Shown here one piece after another: positions 57,421 through 64,000 of a stretch of DNA of 64,000 nt. Position 1 is the stretch's first letter. The number at the start of each line of letters is the position of its first letter. This DNA is from Dolomedes plantarius. Lineage: Eukaryota; Arthropoda; Arachnida; Araneae; Dolomedidae. The position numbers and the translations under genes were made by a program. The stretch covers positions 206,801,493 to 206,865,492 of the forward strand of contig OU015492.1 of assembly GCA_907164885.2 (NCBI GenBank), read 5' to 3'. Below the pieces are notes generated by a model, which did not search any database, was not told the origin of the DNA, and saw only the letters and a program-made list of their open reading frames with translations.

Positions 57421-59030
57421 CGCTCCCTCGGGCTGTTCCTAACTGATATAATGTCGGTAGAGAGAAACTAAGAATGTTTGTATCATTGCGTCGAATTATT
57501 CAATTCTTCTTTACTTGAACTTTGCAGTTAGTACCGATAATTTGAATTTTAGAAATTTTTCTAAAGGTATAGTAACATTATAATCTATTAGTAACATTTT
57601 GTTATTTCTATCTCACACCCTCGGGCTGTACCTAACTGAAATAATGTCGGTAGCGAGAAACTAAAAATGTTTGTATCATTGCATTGAATTATTCAGTTCT
57701 CTTTTATCTGCACTTTTAAGTTAGTACAGATAAATTCATTTTTAGAAATTTTTTTAATGGTTATTAGTAATATTTAATTATTCGGATCTCATTCCCTTGG
57801 GCTATTCTTTACTGAAATAATGTTGGTAGAGAGAAACTAGGAATGTTTGTATCATTGCGTCGAAGTATTCGATTCGCCCGTACTTTAACTTTGCAGTTAG
57901 TACCGATAATTTGAATTTTAGACATTTTTCTAAAGGTATAGTGACATTATAGTCTATTAGTAACATTTTGTTATTTCTATCTCACACCCTCGGGCTGTAC
58001 CTAACTGAAATAATGTCGGTAGCGAGAAACTAAAAATGTTTGTATCATTGCATTGAATTATTCAGTTCTCTTTTATCTGCACTTTTAAGTTAGTACAGAT
58101 AAATTCATTTTTAGAAATTTTTTTAATGGTTATTAGTAATATTTAATTATTCGGATCTCATTCCCTTGGGCTATTCTTTACTGAAATAATGTCGGTAGAG
58201 AGAAACTAGGAATGTTTGTATCATTGCTTCGAATTATTCAATTCTCCTTTACTTGAACTTTGCAGTTGGTACCGATAATTTGATATTTAGAAATTTTTCT
58301 AATGGTTATTAGTAACATTTTATTACTTCTGTCTCACACCCTTGGGCTATACCTAACTGAAATAATGTCGGTAGCGAGAAACTAAAAATGTTTGTATCAT
58401 TGCATTGAATTATTCAGTTCTCTTTTATCTGCATTTTTAAGTTAGTACAGATAAATTCATTTTTAGAAAATTTTTTAATGGTTATTACTAATATTTAATT
58501 ATTTGGATCTCATTCCCTTGGGCTATTCTTTACTGAAATAATGTCGGTAGAGAGAAACTAGGAATGTTTGTATCATTGCGTCGAAGTATTCGATTCGCCC
58601 GTACTTTAACTTTGCAGTTAGTACCGATAATTTGAATTTTAGAAATTTTTCTAAAGGTATAATGACATTATAGTCTATTAGTAACATTTTGTTATTTCTA
58701 TCTCACACCCTCGGGCTGTACCTAACTGAAATAATGTCGGTAGCGAGAAACTAAAAATGTTTGTATCGTTGCGTTGAATTATTCAATTCTCTTTTACCTG
58801 TACTTTGCAGTTAGTACAGATAAATTGGGTGTTAGAAATTTTTTTAAAGGTTATTAGCAATATTTAATTATTTGTATCTCAAAATGGGCTATTCTTTACT
58901 GAAATAATATCGGTAGAGAGCAACTAAGAATGTTTGTATCATTGCGTCGAAATATTCAATTCTCCTTTAACTTTAACTTTGCAGTTAGTACCGATAATTT
59001 GATATTTCGAAAATTTTAAAAAAGCTCTTA
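57420..59030 (+). repeat. Dimeric satellite, alternating 193- and 176-bp monomers
   Basis: Nine monomers, each with CTGAAATAATGTCGGTAG, AGAAACTA and AATGTTTGTATCATTGC. Marker positions 57450, 57643, 57819, 58012, 58188, 58363, 58540, 58733 and 58906 give spacings 193, 176, 193, 176, 175, 177, 193, 173. So type A (193) and B (176) alternate as a 369-bp higher-order unit, with one place (58188-58540) where the long spacing is lost. No coding potential. Confidence 0.95.
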
Positions 59031-60197
59031 GTCATAATTAATTATTTGAAGTATATTACAATCAACTTTAACATTTTCTCAAGAGATTTTAAATAGACAT
59101 GAAATATTCTTTCCTCACTTACTCCTATGATGAAATCTCCCCTTTCGCCCAGTTTTAATTTTGTGAGAGAAAACTTTTTATATTGTTTTTATATGCATAG
59201 AGCACAGGGTTCTTTAAAGATAAGTCTGTAATAGAAGAATTTTAAACTTATTTACAGAGAGCTTAATCGAGGGATTTTTAACAACACAATTACATTTTAT
59301 TTATAAATTATTTGGCTGTTAGTTCCCACCAAACCAAACCCCGTTCTTCACACACATATAAACAAAAATCAAATCATTTGCAAAATTTTTATTTAAAAAA
59401 AAAGCCGATTTCAAAAATAGAGAAAAAATTCAAAACGTTGCTTAGGAGTCTTAATTAAAACGAATATTATTTTTTTTTAAATTACTCTCGATTCAACAGT
59501 ACAACGATTGACAATCAAAGAAAAACATATTCTTCCCCTGAGCAGAATTTTATACTGCAAAATCTCAATTTTACTTCATTATCAATAAAAATAATAATTT
59601 TTGAAATTTGAGCTGCACTCCATCTTTGAAAACCGTGCTTTCAAAGCAAAAAGATTCATGGAGGAAGGCTAGAGGAAAAATTAAACTAATTGCAGTAATC
59701 CTACAAAAACCTTTTTTTTTTGCGTAATATTCACAAAATAACATGCTTTATACCAGTTATTTTTGCGCGAAACACAAAACTACTTTGAGGGATCAAGTCT
59801 AAAAAATAAATTTTAAACATTTTAATGAAAAGCTTTAATAAATGGGTGATCTTAAATAAGAAAATGCCTTAAAAATTTCTCAGAGGGTTCAGGTTTCATA
59901 ATTCCTAACCCATTATCTTGAAAAAAATAGTAAGAATAAAAACATCATTTAAATATATATAATCAAAACTGTTACGAATGTTATTTACTTGAAAATAAGA
60001 AATATTTCCAAAAAAATTCTGCACACTAATAACAATAAAGAAATATAATCATTTTATTTTTGCTTAACGTAATCGTTTACAACATACTATGCCGGTTCCA
60101 TGAAAAGGGACGAACTATGTTAGATTAATTTACCCTGCAGGGCATATATTTGAATGTGAATATGAAACTCCTAACTTACGACTTTATGGAGAAAAAA
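59031..60197. other. Unannotated AT-rich stretch
   Basis: No gene or repeat recognised. Confidence 0.5.
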
Positions 60198-60296
60198 TTT
60201 CAGGTTGTCTTTTCTAACGAAACTACCACGGGTTATTAATGTAGGACTACTTATCGTTGCTTACCTCTTTTGTAAGTGTATATATATATATATATA

Positions 60297-62094
60297 CCGG
60301 GTGGCCATAATTAAACTGACAGTGCTCACAGTGTTCTGTAGTGCGATCTATTTGCGAGAATGACGCCACATTTTGTAGGAAGATTAAACAAGACGGGGGA
60401 CGAAGGATTCCGCGAAAAAATAAATTAGTTCCAAAAGTCACCGCTAGGGGAATATTTGGCGCTGTGTAATAGAAATTAGAGTGTTAACAAATGCAAATTA
60501 ATACGGAATAAAATTACCTTTTATTATGCACATTTTCTTATTTAGTTCAAGTGCAATATGGCAACACTAAAAAAGCGTAAAATCTACATAAACACCGATA
60601 AAGTCTCGTGATCTGCAATATCACGTACGCTGAGCAGAAGAAGAAGTTCTTTATTCAAATTTCACGTTACATCCATTGGCACAGTGCCAGCTGCTTGGGT
60701 TTTAAAAGGCAATGTGTCACGTTTCGAATCAATCGGATTAAAAGTTTATGTGCAATGTCTCCTTCTTTAGTCGAGCGTGCGTTACTGGTCAAATTCTTTT
60801 ACCTCAACCAGTGCAACGCGTCAGCCGCTCTTCGTGCTTTTAGAACGCACAAAAAAATGCGTAAAGGTAACGGTCCTGTGTCAGTTAATGGGCTAAAAGC
60901 AATGGTTGCGACGTTTGAGAAAACAGGTTCTCTGAAGGTTCAGTCAGGCAGAGGGCGAAAACCTGTACCACAGGATACAATCGAAGCAGTTGCCACGGCG
61001 ATTGTCGACAGAGGACCAGACAATATTGCTGCCACCTCTAGCGCTCGTGGATTAGCTCGGAATATGGATATGCCTTACAGTACGGTATGGAAAATCTTAC
61101 GAAAGATTATCAACTTCTATCCGTACAAGATCAGCCGTGTACAGGAGTTACTGTACCCCGACCATGATAAGAGATTGACTTTTGCTCTCACCTTTCTTGC
61201 CAGAATGGAGGTGGATGATGTTTGGCCGTGGAAAATCTTATGGGGGGACGAGGCCCACTTTTACCTGTATGGAACTGTGAATACCCAGAACTGCCGAATT
61301 TGGGATGACAAATCACCACATGCAGTCACAGAAATTCCCTTACATTCACCAAAGGTAACTGTTTGGTGTGGGTTCACAGCGGAATTTATCGTAGGTCCAT
61401 TCTTCTATGAGTACATTACCCCGACAGGACCGGAAACCTGTTCTGTTACCGGAGAGAAATATCGCCACATGTTGAACAGCTTTGTCATTCCGGCACTTCA
61501 GCAAAGACAATGCCTGGGGGAAATCATTTTCATGCAAGATGGAGCCCCTCCACACGTTGCTGTACGGGTGCAACAGCTGCTACGACAGAAATTCACAACA
61601 GAAAGAGTCATTAGCCGCTACTTTCCAACTGCATGGCCACCTCGGTCGCCTGATCTTACCCCATGCGACTTCTGGCTATGGGGTTACCTTAAGTCCAAGG
61701 TCTATCAAGGAGTGGTCCAGGACCTGGTTACGTTGAAGGATAACATATCACGGACTGTACCGGAGATTCCTGCAGACATGTTACTTTCTGCTGTTGTCCA
61801 TACTGTGCACAGATTGCAATATGTGGGTCCACAACAACGGCAGCCACATTGAACCTTATTTGAATGAAAAATAAAAGGTAATTTCCGTATTGATTTGAAT
61901 TTGTTAACACTCTATTTTCTATTACACAGCGCCAAATATTCCCCTAGCGGTGACTTTTGGAACTAATTTATTTTTTCGCGGAATCCTTCGTCCTCCGTCT
62001 TGTTTAATCTTCCTACAAAATGTGGCGTCATTCTCGCAAATAGATCGCGCTACAGAACACTGTGAGCACTGTCAGTTTAATTATGGCCACCCGG
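60297..62094 (+). mobile_element. Complete mariner-type transposon with ~227-bp TIRs
   Basis: 1798 bp, flanked by TA. Termini CCGGGTGGCCATAATTAAAC are identical, and the inverted repeats extend over 60297-60525 and 61870-62094 with few differences. One open transposase frame fills the space between. Long TIRs, an open frame and close arm identity suggest a comparatively recent insertion, the best candidate here for an element active until recently. Confidence 0.95.
60755..61852 (+). CDS. Mariner-type (Tc1/mariner superfamily) transposase
   Basis: Catalyses cut-and-paste movement of the surrounding element by binding its TIRs in the nucleus. I start at ATG 60755 (MSPSLVERAL), giving 365 residues, near family size; the frame is open from an earlier ATG at 60608, but those 49 residues look non-homologous. 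Residues 1-110 form the DNA-binding half: LVKFFYLNQCNASAALRAF as first HTH, the basic linker SGRGRKPV at 64-71, and a second HTH with MDMPYSTVWKIL around 105-115. Catalytic motifs: WGDEAHF (Asp165), FMQDGAPPH (Asp262) and SPDLTPCDFWLWG (Asp305). By my count 42 residues lie between the last two, unlike the 34 of classical mariners and near the DD41D type. No stop or frameshift; stop TGA at 61850, 18 bp before the right TIR. Whether it is expressed cannot be seen. Confidence 0.92.
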   Translation: MSPSLVERALLVKFFYLNQCNASAALRAFRTHKKMRKGNGPVSVNGLKAMVATFEKTGSLKVQSGRGRKPVPQDTIEAVATAIVDRGPDNIAATSSARGLARNMDMPYSTVWKILRKIINFYPYKISRVQELLYPDHDKRLTFALTFLARMEVDDVWPWKILWGDEAHFYLYGTVNTQNCRIWDDKSPHAVTEIPLHSPKVTVWCGFTAEFIVGPFFYEYITPTGPETCSVTGEKYRHMLNSFVIPALQQRQCLGEIIFMQDGAPPHVAVRVQQLLRQKFTTERVISRYFPTAWPPRSPDLTPCDFWLWGYLKSKVYQGVVQDLVTLKDNISRTVPEIPADMLLSAVVHTVHRLQYVGPQQRQPH

Positions 62095-62328
62095 TATATA
62101 TATATATATATATATGTACGTATGTATATATATATACATATATGTATGTCAAAATTTTGACGCATTTTCGTACTTTTCTATATAACTGTTTACTTCTTGT
62201 CCAAGCGATACAGACTGAGTTTGGCGCGCTGTCAAAATTATAACTCACGAGATACTGACGGACGGTTTTAGCGTCTGAAATTTTGCTTTCCGGAGGACCG
62301 TTATGGAGGAACGTAATCCTACGTTGAA

Positions 62329-62969
62329 ATAACACATTTTTAAAAATTAAAATGTGGCTATAAAAATGCTCTTTAAGAAAATTCAACAGAAAAAAAATAT
62401 AAACATTTGATGATTTAAACAAATGTTATTTAAAATACCAATTCCTCCATATTTTACATAGATTTATTTGATTGCTGAAATGACATGAAATCAGGACACA
62501 ATTTATACATTTTTCTTTCAAATTTGAGTTCTTAGTAAGATAAATTTTTGTTGTATAAAAAAACAATAATATTTAAGTCAGCATTTAAACGTATTCTTTA
62601 AAATTGATAACAGATGATGTCAATGTTATGCATTTCTATTCTCTTTATACTACACACATTTATTTCGTTCTTAGAGTGTTAAAAAAACAGTGGAGGAAAT
62701 ACAGTTGTATATATTTATATTTTCCTGCTGATTTGCTTTGTTACTTATGAACATTATTTGTATTTATACTCGTATAACTGAAATGAAAAGTTTATCTTTT
62801 AAACTGCCCCGGATGTTGGGGAGGGTAGAAAATTTTGTACTGCGCTCAGCCGAAAAATCATTTGACGTTTGTGTATCTGAAAGTGATAAGAAAATACAAT
62901 ACACACATACACATACTTTTATGTGTATGCATGTATTGTATTTTCATAATATAATACGTATATATTGTA
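62329..62969. other. Unannotated AT-rich stretch
   Basis: A 79-codon plus frame at 62738-62977 has no motif. Nothing else recognised. Confidence 0.5.
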
Positions 62970-63310
62970 CTAGCTGAATACCTATGCTTCACTACGGAGT
63001 ACATTCAACAATACAACGGTCATTTATGCGGGACGGAGTAGTTATTTGTGCGGGATTTATGCGGGGCGGTATATCAACGGAGTAAATACAACGGTCATTT
63101 TATGCAATTAATGCCTATATATATATGTCGTGATTTGGACGAATAACAGAAATCAACTCGTTTAATTTAACACGTTTATTAATTCCATTAACTGCAACGT
63201 AACCATGCTGGTTTAGCAAAATTTCAGCCCTTTAGGTCCAGCGGTTTGGTCTGATCGTTATGTGTCAGTCAGTCAGGCAGTCAGTCACGGAGCTGTTTTA
63301 TATATATATA
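62970..63310 (-). mobile_element. Helitron family A, internally deleted copy 5
   Basis: On the minus strand it runs from TATATATATAAAACAGCTCC (63310) through GACT repeats to CTAG at 62970-62973. Only about 340 bp; the interior is replaced by unrelated sequence and a small duplication around GCGGGACGGAG/GCGGGGCGG (63030-63090). Its 5' end directly touches the 3' CTAG of the next copy. Confidence 0.8.
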
Positions 63311-63446
63311 CTAGCTGAAAACCCGCGCTTCGCTACGGAGTACATTCAGATTAAATACAACGGTCAATGTATGCAATTAATGCCAAAGAAAAAATAAATA
63401 TATATACTTTTAATAAATACGACGATCAATGTATACAATTGATGTA

Positions 63447-63488
<42 letters not shown>

Positions 63489-63998
63489 AAAAAATCGTAA
63501 GGGATATTTATTTTTTTTGGATAATATCCAATCGTCTGCTGCATTAGAAAGAAAAAGAATATTTTTTTTGTCTATTTAGTTGTTATGCACGTGATGATAA
63601 ATTTATTTAAAGTATCAGAAAAAGAAATCACGTGATCGGCATTTAATAAATTAAATTCTAAAAATGAATTTTTAAAAATTCACCAAAAATCAGAAAATCG
63701 AGGTTAAGGTTCGAAAAAGATTTCATTTTAAAGGAATTTTTATGATCTTTCTCGTGATATAAATTTTATAACCCTCAAATTATTATTTTAAGTGCAAACT
63801 TAAAAAAAGTTACTAAAACAGCTTAAAAATTTAATTTAAAAAAATCTAAGAAGAATTTTTCAAAAATCTTTCTTAGTGCACCCCTACACCATAAAAAGAA
63901 TCGCCATGAAAAATTTCAGCCCTCTAGATCTAGCGGTTTGGTCTGTGCGTTGTATGTCAGTCAGTGAGTCAGTTACGGAACTGTTTTATATATATAGA
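63311..63998 (-). mobile_element. Helitron family A, copy 6 (complete ends)
   Basis: Minus-strand start TCTATATATATAAAACAG at 63998, preceded by A; end CTAG at 63311-63314 with hairpin CCGTAGCGAAGCGCGG just before. Interior matches copies 2-4. Directly joined head to tail to copy 5. Confidence 0.88.
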
Positions 63999-64000
63999 TT

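Larger units (their letters stand above)
60198..62328. mobile_element. Non-autonomous element, TTAACGTAGGATTAC family, copy 4, hosting mariner
   Basis: Left part 60198-60296 (TTTCAGGTTGTCTTTTCTAA to a TA run) and right part 62095-62328 (TA run, then CAAGCGATACAGACTGAGTT to GTAATCCTACGTTGAA) together make one copy. The mariner-type element inserted at a TA in its internal TA array. Confidence 0.88.

Noticed and set aside
57420..59030. Periodic repeats with alternating spacing, considered as a repeat-spacer array
   Set aside because: Both monomer types are homologous along their length; it is a dimeric satellite.

Overview
This is an AT-rich eukaryotic window, most likely from an arthropod and plausibly an arachnid. 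The guess rests on low GC, abundant (TA)n arrays and the mix of Tc1/mariner, pogo-like, hAT, TTAA-target and Helitron-type elements. No diagnostic host gene is present, so the taxon is inference. I find no convincing host protein-coding gene, rRNA or functional tRNA. The window is an intergenic or intronic graveyard of mobile elements, satellites and diverged unique DNA.

Layout. 0-7 kb: three non-autonomous Helitrons (104-848 +, 1603-2455 -, 5458-6320 +), a 173-bp pogo-like MITE and a LINE RNase H-region remnant (3234-3536 -). 7.2-10.8 kb: TA microsatellites holding a pogo-like MITE and a palindromic mariner (7531-8439), a pogo-like element with a tRNA-like SINE head, a hAT-like element hosting a second long-TIR element, and another 173-bp MITE. 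11-20 kb: a 225-bp dispersed duplication, a 48-nt hairpin, a degenerate minisatellite and two TTAA-bounded foldback elements. 20-28 kb: MITEs, a psq-type helix-turn-helix fragment, a reverse-transcriptase fragment, a TTAA-flanked piggyBac-like element and hAT MITEs with exact 8-bp target duplications, one carrying a 49-bp minisatellite.

29-36 kb: TA arrays, three generations of nested insertions in 335-bp pogo-like MITEs and Helitron copies. 38-45 kb: a decayed 2.4-kb hAT element with a recognisable C-terminal dimerisation domain and a SINE inside it, two more foldback elements, and two tandem solo-LTR-like repeats. 45.9-47.6 kb: a ~190-bp satellite. 48.6-51.3 kb: a segmental duplication with an internal inversion, interrupted by a Tc1-like element whose transposase has a nonsense codon and a frameshift. 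52-57 kb: MITEs and a second Helitron family (55924-56757) with a perfect 7-bp terminal hairpin and the start of a Helitron ORF. 57.4-59 kb: a two-monomer satellite alternating 193/176 bp. 60.3-62.1 kb: the best-preserved gene, an open 365-codon mariner-type transposase between ~227-bp terminal inverted repeats. 63-64 kb: two Helitrons fused head to tail.

The only full-length open reading frame I would call a gene is the transposase at 60755-61852. All other protein evidence is fragmentary. Element boundaries come from reading terminal repeats and target duplications by eye; no database search was possible.
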